Shown here piece by piece: positions 7,602-16,492 of a stretch of DNA of 64,000 nucleotides; position 1 is the first letter of the stretch, and every line of letters starts with the position of its first letter. The notes below the pieces were generated by a model. That model worked only from the letters and a program-made list of their open reading frames with translations, was not told the origin of the DNA and ran no database searches. The position numbers and the translations under genes were made by a program. This DNA is from Miltoncostaea sp963823515 (lineage in GTDB: Bacteria; Actinomycetota; Thermoleophilia; Miltoncostaeales; Miltoncostaeaceae): NCBI GenBank assembly GCA_963823515.1, contig CAWGMB010000006.1, positions 248,001 to 312,000 on the forward strand, given 5' to 3'.

Positions 7602-8624
7602 TCAGGGGGCCGGGGGCCAGCGCTCCTCGGGTGGGCGCTCCGCGTTCGGCAGCGCCATCCGTCCGGCCGCCGGGTCGGCGGCCTCGTAGGGCCGGATGAC
7701 CGGCGTCCGCCACGCCTCGTAGGCGGCGCAGGCCGCATCCGGGTCGCCGGGGCTCTGGGCGATCGCCAGCGCGAGGGCGTGCGCGTCGCCGAGGCCCAGG
7801 GCGGCGCCCACGCCGGTCTCGGGGCCGAAGAAGTGGGCGGCGTCGCCGATCAGCACGACGCCCGGGGTCCACCAGGTCGCGGCGCGCAGGACGGCCGGCT
7901 CCTGGTAGAGCAGCTGGTCGGTCGAGGTCACGCCCTCGAGCGCCGCGGCCGCCTCCGGCATCAGGCGCGCGAACGACTCGCGGAAGGCGTCCACTCCGGG
8001 GGCGAGCGCGGCCTCGGGCCCCACCCGGTCGATCGTGCGCCAGCCGGCCGAGCCCTCGGGCCAGCCGAGCAGGCCCATCTGCCCGCCGTCGGAGAGGTAG
8101 CGCATCGAGAAGGAGCGGTCGATCACGGATGGGCTCATGAAGGTGAGGGTCGCGTCCGAGAGCGCCGACACCTCGGCCTCGAGGCCCGCCATCGCCCGGA
8201 CCCGCGAACCGACGCCGTCGCAGGCGACGACCAGGTCGGCCGCCAGGGTCGCCGCGCCCGTCGGCCCCTCGAGCTCCACGCCCACCACGCGCCCGCCGTC
8301 GCGCACGAGGCCCGTGACGCTCGCGCCGTGACGCACCGGCACGCCCTCGGCCAGCGCGCCGAGCAGGTGACCGACCTGCACGCAGATGGCGACCGGCGTG
8401 CCATCGGTGCCCGGGGCGATGTCCCAGCCGGCGCCGCGCACGCGCTCGAGCAGGCCGAGGTCCTCCAGCACGGGGAAGCCCTGGAATCCGAGCATGAAGG
8501 GGCGCGGCTGGTGCCGCCCCGGGGCGCCGCGCTCCAGCACGACGGGCTCGTGCCCACGCGCGCGCAGCAGCCGGGCGAGCGTCAGACCGACCATCCCGCC
8601 GCCCACGATCGCGATCCTCATCAT
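7602..8624 (-). CDS. FAD-dependent monooxygenase (group A flavoprotein hydroxylase)
   Basis: A 340-residue flavoprotein of the PHBH/UbiH fold. It has the N-terminal dinucleotide motif IVGGGMVGLTLARLL, the middle DG-type motif VVACDGVGSRVR (about residues 148-160) and the FAD ribityl motif GDAAHFFGPETGVGAALG (about 268-285). Such enzymes use NAD(P)H and O2 to hydroxylate aromatic or polyprenyl-type substrates. There is no C-terminal extension, so it is near the lower family size. A close paralog lies at 60200-61231. TACGCT ends 7 nt before the ATG. The divergent HipA-like gene starts 58 bp away. The substrate is unknown. Confidence 0.85.
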   Translation of the reverse strand: MMRIAIVGGGMVGLTLARLLRARGHEPVVLERGAPGRHQPRPFMLGFQGFPVLEDLGLLERVRGAGWDIAPGTDGTPVAICVQVGHLLGALAEGVPVRHGASVTGLVRDGGRVVGVELEGPTGAATLAADLVVACDGVGSRVRAMAGLEAEVSALSDATLTFMSPSVIDRSFSMRYLSDGGQMGLLGWPEGSAGWRTIDRVGPEAALAPGVDAFRESFARLMPEAAAALEGVTSTDQLLYQEPAVLRAATWWTPGVVLIGDAAHFFGPETGVGAALGLGDAHALALAIAQSPGDPDAACAAYEAWRTPVIRPYEAADPAAGRMALPNAERPPEERWPPAP

Positions 8625-8682
8625 CGGCCGGAGCGTAGTCGGCGCCCCGCCGCGGGGCCCGCGGCGGCGGTAGTCTCGGCGC

Positions 8683-9459
8683 GTGGACGCCCCCCTGACG
8701 ATCGAGGCGACCCGCTACGTCACGCCCCTGCGCGAGGGGGGCTCCCTGCCGGGCCTGATCGAGGCCGATGACGACGGGCTCTACGTCCTGAAGTTCCGCG
8801 GCGCCGGACAGGGGCCGAAGTCGCTCATCGCCGAGCTGGTCGCGGGCGAGGTGGGTCGCGCACTCGGCCTGCCGGTGCCCGTGATCGCCTTCGTCGTGGT
8901 CGACCCGGCGCTCGGCCAGGCCGAGCCCGACGCGGAGATCCAGGACCTGCTGCGCGCCAGCCCCGGGCTGAACCTGGGCCTCGACTACCTGCCGGGCTCG
9001 CTGGCCTACGACCCGGCCGCGGGCCGCGAGGTCGAGCCGGCGCTCGCCGCCGACGTCGTGTGGTTCGACGCGCTCCTGACCAACGTCAACCGCTCGGCGC
9101 GCAACCCCAACCTGCTCGTGTGGCACGAGCGCCTGTGGCTGATCGACCACGGCGCCGCCCTGTACGCGCACCACAACGACTGGCGGCTCACCGACGCCTG
9201 GAGCCGGCCCTTCCCGATCGGGGTCGAGCACGTGCTCCTGCCGCTGGCGGGACCGATCCCCGAGGCGCACGCCCGGCTGGCCCCCCGCCTCGACCGGACC
9301 CTCCTCGACGCGATCACGGCGCTGATACCCGAGGAGTGGCTCGGCGACCACCCCGAGGCGGCGCCCGGAGAACGCCGGCGCGCGTACGCCGACCACCTGG
9401 AGCGGCGGCTGGAGTCGGCGGCGTTCGTGGAGGAGGCCGAAAGTGCCCGCGCCGCGTAG
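8683..9459 (+). CDS. HipA-like kinase family protein
   Basis: The 258-residue product resembles the short HipA-like family of actinobacteria. VLKFRGAGQGPKSLIAELVAGEV (from about residue 35) gives the ATP-binding Lys region. DALLTNVNRSARNPN with LWLIDHGAAL (about 126-160) gives the catalytic loop and a DHG version of the DFG metal motif. True HipA toxins are larger and pair with HipB, and no HipB is encoded here. Instead the next gene is DUF3037, with which this family is usually paired. TAGTCT ends 6 nt before the GTG start. The substrate and any role in growth control are unknown. Confidence 0.75.
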   Translation: MDAPLTIEATRYVTPLREGGSLPGLIEADDDGLYVLKFRGAGQGPKSLIAELVAGEVGRALGLPVPVIAFVVVDPALGQAEPDAEIQDLLRASPGLNLGLDYLPGSLAYDPAAGREVEPALAADVVWFDALLTNVNRSARNPNLLVWHERLWLIDHGAALYAHHNDWRLTDAWSRPFPIGVEHVLLPLAGPIPEAHARLAPRLDRTLLDAITALIPEEWLGDHPEAAPGERRRAYADHLERRLESAAFVEEAESARAA

Positions 9460-9829
9460 CCCCTTCCAGTACGCGATCGTGCGGGTGGTGCCGCGGGTGG
9501 AGCGGGGCGAGTGCCTCAACGTCGGCGTGGTGCTGTTCGCGCGCACCCGCGACTTCCTCGGGATGCGGGTCGCCCTCGACGAAGACCGGCTGCGGGCGCT
9601 GTCGCCCGAGACCGACCCGGCGCCGGTGCGGGCTCAGCTGGAGGGCCTGATGCGCATCGCCGCCGGAGATCCCGACGGCGGACCGATCGCGCTCCTGCCG
9701 TTCCCGCAGCGCTTCCACCAGCTCGTGGCGCCCTCCAGCACGACCCTGCAGACCTCCGCGGTCCACACCGGCATGTGCGACGACCCCCAGGCGATGCTCG
9801 AGCACCTGCACGGACGGCTCGTGCTCTAG
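9443..9829 (+). CDS. DUF3037 family protein
   Basis: This 128-residue protein matches the DUF3037 pattern: PFQYAIVRVVPRVERGECLNVGVVLFAR at the N-terminus, then FHQLVAPSSTTLQTSAVHTGMCDDP near the C-terminus. The function of the family is not established. Its GTG start lies 17 nt inside the HipA-like gene in another frame, so translation is coupled and a shared complex or pathway is likely. A UUCG-capped hairpin follows at 9880. Confidence 0.8.
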   Translation: MPAPRSPFQYAIVRVVPRVERGECLNVGVVLFARTRDFLGMRVALDEDRLRALSPETDPAPVRAQLEGLMRIAAGDPDGGPIALLPFPQRFHQLVAPSSTTLQTSAVHTGMCDDPQAMLEHLHGRLVL

Positions 9830-9879
9830 ATCGAGAGGTCGGCGGCCGGGACGTCCGTGGCGGGTCGGCGGCCGGGTGA

Positions 9880-9897
9880 CCCCCGCTTCGGCGGGGG
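9880..9897 (+). terminator. UUCG-capped terminator hairpin after the HipA/DUF3037 pair
   Basis: CCCCCGC, loop TTCG, GCGGGGG form a perfect 7-bp stem ~50 nt after the DUF3037 stop. No T-run follows. A direct repeat GGTCGGCGGCCGGG lies just upstream (9838 and 9863). Confidence 0.6.
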
Positions 9898-9919
9898 ACG
9901 AGACGGTAGGCTCCGCCCG

Positions 9920-10438
9920 ATGAAGCGCGCGCACGTGACAGGCTGGGCCGACGGGCATCTGCCGGGCGAGACGATCGAGGCGTACGTCCCGGGCGGACCC
10001 GTGAACGGCGCCACCATGGACGGTTCGAACAGCCCCGGCCCCGGCCACCCGGCCGAACTCCAGAACCAGGTCGCGCTCCGCGAGCTCGACGAGGAGCAGC
10101 GTGTCTGGAACGGCCTGTCCAACCTCTGCCTGATCCTCACCGAACGCCGGCTCGTGGTCGCGTCCGTCGGCGGACTCGTCGCCGTGAAGCCGAGGGAACT
10201 GCTCTACAGCTCCCCGCGCGGTGAGTTCCGCTGCGAATGGTGGCTCAACGACACCTCTCCCGAGGCGTGGTACCGAAACTGGCTGCTGTTCTTCGCCGAC
10301 GGTCGCTGGGCTGCGGTCGGAACCGGGACCAGGCTGCTGCGCAAGACCGTGAAAGCGGCAGGCCTCAGCGAGGAGTTCACCGCCGCACTCGGGGTGGCCG
10401 CGGTCGAGATCGACTGGCGCGACCCGCCGCCGCCGTAG
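9920..10438 (+). CDS. Hypothetical protein (172 aa)
   Basis: ATG 9920 is chosen because TAGGCT ends 7 nt before it; the frame is open upstream to 9857 but that segment spans the preceding hairpin. The protein has no signal peptide or membrane helix. Its middle (VWNGLSNLCLILTERRLVVASVGGLVAVKPRELLY) and following WWLNDTSPEAWYRNWLLFFADGRWAAVGTG read like paired beta strands of a PH-like fold, with a C-terminal helix. That fold is a guess from strand pattern; no family is recognised. Confidence 0.6.
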   Translation: MKRAHVTGWADGHLPGETIEAYVPGGPVNGATMDGSNSPGPGHPAELQNQVALRELDEEQRVWNGLSNLCLILTERRLVVASVGGLVAVKPRELLYSSPRGEFRCEWWLNDTSPEAWYRNWLLFFADGRWAAVGTGTRLLRKTVKAAGLSEEFTAALGVAAVEIDWRDPPPP

Positions 10439-10517
10439 CGGCGGCCCGGCACCGACGCCTCATCCGCCACGGTACAAGGGGTGCCGGGGCAGCCGGAGCA
10501 GCGGTAGGCTCTCGGCC

Positions 10518-10694
10518 ATGACCGAGACCCCCGCCTCCACCCCGCCCGCCTGCGAGCGCTGCGGGACCACGACCTTCCCCTCGCGGCGCAAGATGCTGCG
10601 GCACCGGATCGAGGACGCCAAGGCGATCCCACAGGAGGGCTACGTGGACACCTGGAAGTGCCCGCGCTGCGGGCGGGAAGCGCCCCGCGACTGA
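10518..10694 (+). CDS. Small zinc-ribbon-like protein (58 aa)
   Basis: Translation from ATG 10518 gives MTETPASTPPACERCGTTTF, then basic residues and YVDTWKCPRCGREAPRD. Two CxxC knuckles ~40 residues apart (CERC and CPRC) suggest a single zinc site. TAGGCT ends 7 nt before the ATG. The stop is 19 nt before the luciferase-like gene, so the two may share an mRNA. The role is unknown. Confidence 0.65.
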   Translation: MTETPASTPPACERCGTTTFPSRRKMLRHRIEDAKAIPQEGYVDTWKCPRCGREAPRD

Positions 10695-10713
10695 CGGGTC
10701 GCCGCAGCCCCGC

Positions 10714-11790
10714 ATGATCGAGCTCGGCATCTACACCTTCGCCGAGCGCACGCCCGACCCGGCGACGGGCCGGACGATCGGCGCGGGCGAGCGCCTGCGC
10801 GACCTCATGCGGGAGATCGCGCTCGCCGACGAGCTGGGCCTCGACGTCTTCGGCGTGGGGGAGCACCACCGCCCCGACTTCTCGGTGTCCTCCCCGGCGG
10901 TCGTCCTGGGCGCGGCGGCCGTGCGCACCGAGCGCATCCGCCTCACGAGCGCCGTCACCGTGCTCAGCTCGGACGACCCGGTCCGGGTCTTCCAGGACTT
11001 CGCCACGGTCGACCTGCTCTCGGGCGGGCGGGCCGAGATCATGGCCGGGCGCGGCTCGTTCATCGAGTCGTTCCCGCTGTTCGGCTACGACCTGGCGCAC
11101 TATGACGAGCTCTTCGCCGAGAAGCTCGAGTTGCTGCTGAGGCTGCGCGAGTCCGAGCGGATCAGCTGGCAGGGCCGCCACACCGCAGACATCGACGACC
11201 GCGGGGTCTACCCGCGACCCGAGCAGGATCCCCTGCCGGTGTGGGTCGCCGTCGGCGGGACGCCGGCATCGATCGTGCGCGCCGGCGCCCTGGGGCTCCC
11301 GCTGGCCCTCGCGATCATCGGCGGCTCGCCGGCGCGCTTCGCGCCGCTCGCCGAGCTGCACCGCGAGGCTGCCCGCGAGGCCGGCCATCCGCAGGACATC
11401 CCGGTCGGGATCAACATCCACGGCTACGTCGCCGAGACCTCGGAGCGCGCGGCGGCCGAGTTCTACCCGCCCTTCGCGCACGTCATGACGCAGCTCGGGC
11501 GCGAGCGCGGGTGGAGCCCGATGACCCCGGGTCAGTACGAGGCGATGCGCTCTCCGCTCGGCGCCCTGGCGGTCGGCGACCCCGCCGAGGTGGCGGAGAA
11601 GATCCTCGCGATCCACCGCATCTTCGGGAACCGCCGCCTCCTGATGCAGATGAGCGTCGGCACGATGCCCCACGCCGAGGTGATGCGCTCGATCCGACTG
11701 TACGCCGAGGAGGTGGCCCCGATCGTGCGCGCCGAGGTCGCGCGGCGCGAGGCCGCGGCGACGCCCGCCGCGACAGGGGCCGGGGACTGA
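10714..11790 (+). CDS. LLM-class flavin-dependent oxidoreductase
   Basis: This 358-residue TIM-barrel protein of the bacterial luciferase-like family starts with MIELGIYTFAERTPDP. It contains the conserved LGLDVFGVGEHHRPDF (about residues 44-59), AVTVLSSDDPVRVFQDFATVDLLSGGRAEIMAGRGS and a C-terminal MSVGTMPHAEVMRSI. Relatives use reduced FMN (or F420) for monooxygenation or hydride transfer; sequence alone does not decide the cofactor. The next gene begins 5 nt after its stop, so they form one operon with the zinc-ribbon gene. Confidence 0.88.
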   Translation: MIELGIYTFAERTPDPATGRTIGAGERLRDLMREIALADELGLDVFGVGEHHRPDFSVSSPAVVLGAAAVRTERIRLTSAVTVLSSDDPVRVFQDFATVDLLSGGRAEIMAGRGSFIESFPLFGYDLAHYDELFAEKLELLLRLRESERISWQGRHTADIDDRGVYPRPEQDPLPVWVAVGGTPASIVRAGALGLPLALAIIGGSPARFAPLAELHREAAREAGHPQDIPVGINIHGYVAETSERAAAEFYPPFAHVMTQLGRERGWSPMTPGQYEAMRSPLGALAVGDPAEVAEKILAIHRIFGNRRLLMQMSVGTMPHAEVMRSIRLYAEEVAPIVRAEVARREAAATPAATGAGD

Positions 11791-11795
11791 GGGCC

Positions 11796-12497
11796 GTGCC
11801 GAAGGCGCTCTTCTTCGACGTCTTCGGCACCTGCGTGGACTGGCGCTCGGGCGTGGCGCGCGACGTGGCCGCGCTCGCCGCCCGTCACGGGGTGAGCGTC
11901 GACGCCCACGCGATCGCCGACGCCTGGCGGGCCGAGTACCAGCCGCAGATGCAGACGGTCCGCGACGGGTCTCGGTCCTGGGTGACGCTCGACGTGCTGC
12001 ACCGCGAGTCGCTCGACGGGGTGCTCGCGGGCACCGCGCTCTCGCGGGTTCCGCCGGAGGATCGCGACGAGCTCACCCTCGCCTGGCACCGGCTCGACCC
12101 CTGGCCCGACACGGTGACCGGCCTGACGCGCATGAAGCGACGGCACGTGATCGCGCCGAACTCCAACGGCCACATCGCGCTGGTCCTGGACATGGCCAAG
12201 CGCGCGGGCCTTCCGTGGGACGTCATCCTCGGATCCGAGACGGCCCGGGCGTACAAGACCACGCCCGAGGCCTACCTGCGCAACGTCGCCGCCGTCGGCC
12301 TCGAACCGGGCGAGGTGATGATGGTGGCCGCCCACAACGAGGACCTCGTCGCGGCGGCCGCCTGCGGCCTGCGGACGGCGTTCGTGGTGCGCCGCTCGGA
12401 GCACGGGCCCGGCCAGACGACCGACCTCGAGCCCCGCCACGACTACGACCTGGTCGCCGACGACCTGATCGACCTGGCCGAACTGCTCGACGGATGA
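11796..12497 (+). CDS. Haloacid dehalogenase type II-like hydrolase
   Basis: The 233-residue product shows HAD-superfamily motifs: nucleophile Asp in LFFDVFGTCVDWR, motif II in PNSNGHIALVL, a Lys in RAYKTTPEAYL, and a changed motif IV VMMVAAHNEDLVAA. The spacing fits 2-haloacid dehalogenases, which release halide from short 2-haloacids through an aspartyl ester. GTG 11796 is 5 nt after the upstream stop, with GAGGG overlapping it. Its pairing with a flavin oxidoreductase suggests a small catabolic unit, but the substrate is unproven and related phosphatases look similar. Confidence 0.8.
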   Translation: MPKALFFDVFGTCVDWRSGVARDVAALAARHGVSVDAHAIADAWRAEYQPQMQTVRDGSRSWVTLDVLHRESLDGVLAGTALSRVPPEDRDELTLAWHRLDPWPDTVTGLTRMKRRHVIAPNSNGHIALVLDMAKRAGLPWDVILGSETARAYKTTPEAYLRNVAAVGLEPGEVMMVAAHNEDLVAAAACGLRTAFVVRRSEHGPGQTTDLEPRHDYDLVADDLIDLAELLDG

Positions 12498-12527
12498 GCC
12501 ACCACGCAGGGAGGGCGTAGGGCGGCG

Positions 12528-13436
12528 CTAGCGGGCCCGGGGCCTGCGCACGTCGAAGTAGCTCAACCCGAGCGGCCGCTTGGGGTAGCCGTTCGCCCGG
12601 TAGGGCCAGACGCGCCACGCGTAGCGCCCGCCGAAGGCGAGCTTCCTCGGGGGTACCCGCAGGCGGGACCGGCGCGGAAAGGCCGACAGCACCTTGGTCG
12701 CCTTCCCGCGGCGCAGGCGGTAGAGCTGGACGTTGTAGAGGCGCGCGCCGGCGAGGCCCCTCCAGCGCAGGGTGGGCCGGCGGCTGGTGACCCTGACCCC
12801 CGGCCGCGGGCGCATGGCGCGCGCGTTGAGGGTCCCGGGCCGGGCGCGGGTCGCGGCGGCCGCCACGCGCGCCCGGACGACGTAATCCACGAGCCCGACC
12901 GCCTCGTTGCCGGCGTCGTCGACCGCGCTCACCCGGAAGGCTGCCGGCCCCGCCACGGAGAGGTCGAGAAGGCCACCCGCCGCGACGGGGCCGGCGCACG
13001 TCACCGCGCCCCCGCAGGCGTAGTCGGCGGCGACCCGGGAGCCCCGGTCGAGCAGCTCACCGGCCACGGGCCGGCGGATGGTGACGACCGGAGGGGTGGT
13101 GTTGACGCGGAAGCTGCGGATCGCCACGTCCTCCTGGAGGTTCAGGTTCTCGACCGCGAGCAGGCGGTAGGCCCCGTCGGGCAGGGTGCCCGGTCGCACC
13201 CTCAGCGGGGAGCGGCCGTCGCCGGAGGCGACGCCGGGGATCGCCCAGTAGATGCGCGACCGCCGGGACGCGCCGGTGATCGTGTACTCGACGCTCGGAT
13301 TGGCCGCGTTCCAGGCGTCGGCGTCGGAGCCGGAGATCACGGGCGCGGCCACACCCGACGCGGCGGCCCCCAGCGCGATCCCGCCGGCCGCGAGGGCGAG
13401 GAGAGTACGGAGCGATCGCGTGCGGCGTGACGTCAC
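12528..13436 (-). CDS. Secreted protein with Ig/fibronectin-like region
   Basis: GTG 13436 gives a 302-residue protein with an Arg-rich start and a hydrophobic signal sequence (LRTLLALAAGGIALGAAASGVAA). A stretch with paired Cys (YACGGAVTCAGP) and FRVSAVDDAGNEAVGLVDYVV reads like an Ig-like module. The C-terminal ~100 residues (RRPTLRWRGLAGARLYNVQLYRL ... GGRYAWRVWPY) look like a fibronectin type III fold. The frame continues upstream through tRNA-Cys, which cannot be coding, so this start is preferred; GGAG lies ~11 nt before it. An envelope or extracellular role is likely. Confidence 0.7.
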   Translation of the reverse strand: MTSRRTRSLRTLLALAAGGIALGAAASGVAAPVISGSDADAWNAANPSVEYTITGASRRSRIYWAIPGVASGDGRSPLRVRPGTLPDGAYRLLAVENLNLQEDVAIRSFRVNTTPPVVTIRRPVAGELLDRGSRVAADYACGGAVTCAGPVAAGGLLDLSVAGPAAFRVSAVDDAGNEAVGLVDYVVRARVAAAATRARPGTLNARAMRPRPGVRVTSRRPTLRWRGLAGARLYNVQLYRLRRGKATKVLSAFPRRSRLRVPPRKLAFGGRYAWRVWPYRANGYPKRPLGLSYFDVRRPRAR

Positions 13437-13563
13437 GATGTGCGGGTCTCCGGATCGAGGGTGGCGACGAGGCGAACGGTCCGCTGTTCGCCGGGTGCCC
13501 TCGGGCCCCTGCTCGGGCCCCCGCGGCATGGGCAGGGCGCCACGGGTCGCCGAGCCCGGAGAG

Positions 13564-13636
13564 AGGCGACGATGGGAGTCGAACCCATGAATAACGGTTT
13601 TGCAGACCGCCGCGTTAGCCACTTCGCCACGTCGCC
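13564..13636 (-). tRNA. tRNA-Cys (anticodon GCA)
   Basis: The minus strand folds as a tRNA with acceptor GGCGACG/CGTCGCC, anticodon stem CGGT(C)/(A)ACCG around CTGCAAA, and T arm ATGGG/CCCAT around TTCGACT. The anticodon is GCA and the discriminator is U, as expected for tRNA-Cys. No CCA is encoded. Confidence 0.92.
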
Positions 13637-13867
13637 GCGTCGCGCGACCCCAGGCTAGCAGCGAAGCGGGTGGGCTCTTGACCCCGACCACACGGGAGGC
13701 TTGATCATCGACGAGGCGCGCCGCGGCGACCGCGGCGGGGTCCTCTCAGGCGGAGTCGCTCAGGGGAGGATTTGACGCCCGGGAGGCGCTTCGGGCGGTC
13801 CCTGACCGAGGCCGGTCCCGGTACGGGGAGCCCTCGGCAACCCGGCGTCGCCCGGGCGCAACATGAG

Positions 13868-13965
13868 ACCCAGAGGACCCTGCTCCGCCGCCTGGGGAAG
13901 CTCCTCATCGAGCGGTGCGACGAGTGGATGGCCGGCTGGCGCCACCGGTCGGTGGAGTCGCTCCC
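13868..13965 (+). pseudogene. Possible IS256-family transposase C-terminal remnant
   Basis: A short + strand stretch translates to TQRTLLRRLGKLLIERCDEWMAGWRHRSVESL (residues split here only for length: the key parts are LLRRLGKLL, DEWMAGWRHRS and ES). This resembles the end of mutator/IS256 transposases, whose typical C-terminus has L.RL.GA.L.E..DEW..GRRY.S.ES. No catalytic DDE residues or terminal repeats are visible nearby. The rest of the 13637-14143 gap shows nothing recognisable. The match is short and could be chance. Confidence 0.3.
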
Positions 13966-14143
13966 CTCGTGCTCGAGCGCGAGGGGAACGGGGTGCGGGG
14001 GGTGCACGAGCCGGCGGCCGTCTGAGCAACCAAATCCCCCGTTGACGACCTCCTACGCGACATCGCGGAACCTGACTCAGACGAGAGGACCTTTCATCAT
14101 CCCCCATCTCTCTGATCGGGTCCCGCGAGCGGAGCGCACGGCG

Positions 14144-16492
14144 TCAGCTCACGAGCGAACCTGCAACCGGCCGATCAGGCTGGTCCAGGCGCGGCGCGTG
14201 AGCGCCCCTACCCTCCCCGATGGGGGCCAGAGCGGCTCGCGACGAGCGCCCGGTGTCGAGTACCTCGGTAATGGCCTCCGCCCGATCCGGTCGACCGAGC
14301 AGATAGCCCTGCAGGTACGGAACCCCGGAAGCCCGGAGTAACGAGCGCTGCTCCTCGGTCTCAACCCCCTCGCAGACAACCGGCGCGCCCAGCTCCTGGG
14401 CGATCGACACGATCGCCGTCAGGATCTTGCAGGGCGTGGACGGGTCGCCCCCGGCCGCCTCTCTCATGCTCGCGAGTGTGAGCAGCAGGGAGCGGTCGAT
14501 CTTGATCATGTCCAAGGGAACGCCGAGTAGCTGGCCCAAGTTCGAGTAGCCCGAGCCGAAGTCGTCGATCGCGATCCGGACCCCCGCTCGACGCAGCCGC
14601 GCAAGTCGTTCGACGACGACCCCGTCCTGAGCGACCAAGGCCGACTCGGTGACCTCCAAGACCAGGCGGTTCGTCGCCACGCCCCATGCCGCGGCCGCCG
14701 CGAGCAGGCCTTCGTCGAAGCCGTCCTGGGCGAGCTGCCGAGGTGAGACGTTCAGCGACACCGTGAGACCTGGAGCGGGACCCGCGTCATCCCAGGCCGC
14801 GATCTGGCGGCAGACCGCCGCGATCACCCAGGTGCCGATCGCACAGATCTGCCCCGACTGCTCGGCGACGGGGATGAAGTCCGAGGGCCCGACCGATCCC
14901 ACCGTCGGGCTCGTCCAGCGCAGCAGCGCCTCGGCGCCGACGAGCTCGCCCGTCTCCGAATCGACGATCGGCTGGTAGACGAGCCGGAACTCCCTGTCGA
15001 AGTCGGCGTCCCTGAGCGCCCGGCTCATCGTGTTGTCGGCGGCGGCGCGGGTCTCCATCTTCGCCTCGAACATCACCACCGTGTCGCCACCGGCCCGTTT
15101 TGCCTCATACAAGGCGATGTCGGCCTGGCCGAGCAATCTCTCGGGATCAATCGTGCCCGTGGTGATGGCCGCCCCGATGCTCGTCCCGAGACGCTCTGCT
15201 TGGAGACCGGCGACGAACGGCTCATGGAGGGCGCTCAGCAGCCTTTCGGCGGCGGCGAGCACCGCATCCTTCCCCGGAACCGAGGGGAGCACGACGGCGA
15301 ACTCATCGCCTCCGAGACGAAGCAGGGTCTCGTCCGAACGAATCGTCCCGGCGAGGCGTCGTGCCACCTGCTCAAGGAGTCGGTCGCCCGCGAGATGGCC
15401 CAGGGTGTCGTTGGTGGCCTTGAATCCGTCGAGGTCGAGGATCAGCAACGCCGCCGCGGCTCCGTCCTTCTGCAGCCTCGCCTGCGCGTCCTGAAGAGCC
15501 GGCTCCAACGCCCGCCGATTCGGCAGGCCTGTGAGGTCATCCAGCATGGCCTGACGCTCGAGGTCGTCGCGCAGCCGAAGCTCACACGTGACGTCTCGCG
15601 CGGTGACGAGGTGACCGTTGACGAGTGCGTCGTCCATGAGGTCCGAAACGCGCACATCGAAGCGCCGCGGGTCACCGCTCGCCGTGGTCACGCCGAAGAC
15701 CGCCGACAGCCCGTTGGCCCCCTCGGTCCGGACGTGCTCACGCAGGGCATCTCGATCGGAATCGTCGACGCAATCGAGTACGTCATCGAGGGTGCTTTCC
15801 GTCCCGGGGCCGAGAAGGCGATCGACCGACGCCGATCGGTAGGTGATCGATCCGTCTCGGGCGACGACCATGATGATGTCGGGCGAGTCGTTCAGCAGCG
15901 CCTCGAGGCGTCGCGCGACTTCGACTTGCCCGGCGGCATGCGCGCGATCCCGCCGCGCTCGGTTCCGCGATCGCACGAGAAGCCATCCCGCCAACAGCAC
16001 GACGAGCAGTGCACCCGCCACCGAGAGGCTGGCCCGTCGTTCGGCCGCCGCCGCCTTCGTCGATGCGCTCGTGACCGCCAATGCGAGCAGGTCCTGGAGC
16101 TCCTGGTGGCCGTGCGGCGGCGGGTGGTCGGCCGGGCCGGGCGCGACCAGGAGGAGGCCGCACGCGGTGATCTCGGCCAGGAGCCCATCCGCCCGGGCCC
16201 TCTCGCGAGGCCGGAGGGCGTGAAGCGGCCTTTCATGGTCGCCCTGGAGAAGTGCAAGGGAAGGGCCCAGGTCGGAGCCACTCCTCCGGCCGGTGGCCGA
16301 GAACATGGCGTCCGCGCCGGTCACCGTCAGAGCGGCGAGCCGAAGGTCGGCTGCTGCTGCGGCCACACCGCGTTCCTCGAGCGCTTCCGTGGTCGATACC
16401 CAGGCGACGGCCACCGCGCCGAGGACGACGGCCAGGACGGCGAGCGGGGCGAACAGGTGACCGAGGCTGCTCCAGCGCCTGGTCTCCTTCAT
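14144..16492 (-). CDS. Membrane GGDEF-EAL protein with PAS domain (c-di-GMP turnover)
   Basis: The 782-residue protein has two membrane helices (about 14-31 and 156-173) around a ~120-residue sensor region. A PAS-like domain follows (LLNDSPDIIMVVARDGSITYRSAS), then a GGDEF domain with intact RLGGDEFAVV and DDLTGLPNRRAL, then an EAL domain with GAEALLRW and IAIDDFGSGYSNLGQL. Both catalytic signatures look complete, so synthesis and hydrolysis of c-di-GMP are both possible. AGGGGAGA precedes the ATG. The ATG overlaps the stop of a small membrane gene (ATGA). Its base composition looks less GC-rich than its neighbours and it sits between mobile-element remnants. Confidence 0.9.
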   Translation of the reverse strand: MKETRRWSSLGHLFAPLAVLAVVLGAVAVAWVSTTEALEERGVAAAAADLRLAALTVTGADAMFSATGRRSGSDLGPSLALLQGDHERPLHALRPRERARADGLLAEITACGLLLVAPGPADHPPPHGHQELQDLLALAVTSASTKAAAAERRASLSVAGALLVVLLAGWLLVRSRNRARRDRAHAAGQVEVARRLEALLNDSPDIIMVVARDGSITYRSASVDRLLGPGTESTLDDVLDCVDDSDRDALREHVRTEGANGLSAVFGVTTASGDPRRFDVRVSDLMDDALVNGHLVTARDVTCELRLRDDLERQAMLDDLTGLPNRRALEPALQDAQARLQKDGAAAALLILDLDGFKATNDTLGHLAGDRLLEQVARRLAGTIRSDETLLRLGGDEFAVVLPSVPGKDAVLAAAERLLSALHEPFVAGLQAERLGTSIGAAITTGTIDPERLLGQADIALYEAKRAGGDTVVMFEAKMETRAAADNTMSRALRDADFDREFRLVYQPIVDSETGELVGAEALLRWTSPTVGSVGPSDFIPVAEQSGQICAIGTWVIAAVCRQIAAWDDAGPAPGLTVSLNVSPRQLAQDGFDEGLLAAAAAWGVATNRLVLEVTESALVAQDGVVVERLARLRRAGVRIAIDDFGSGYSNLGQLLGVPLDMIKIDRSLLLTLASMREAAGGDPSTPCKILTAIVSIAQELGAPVVCEGVETEEQRSLLRASGVPYLQGYLLGRPDRAEAITEVLDTGRSSRAALAPIGEGRGAHAPRLDQPDRPVAGSLVS

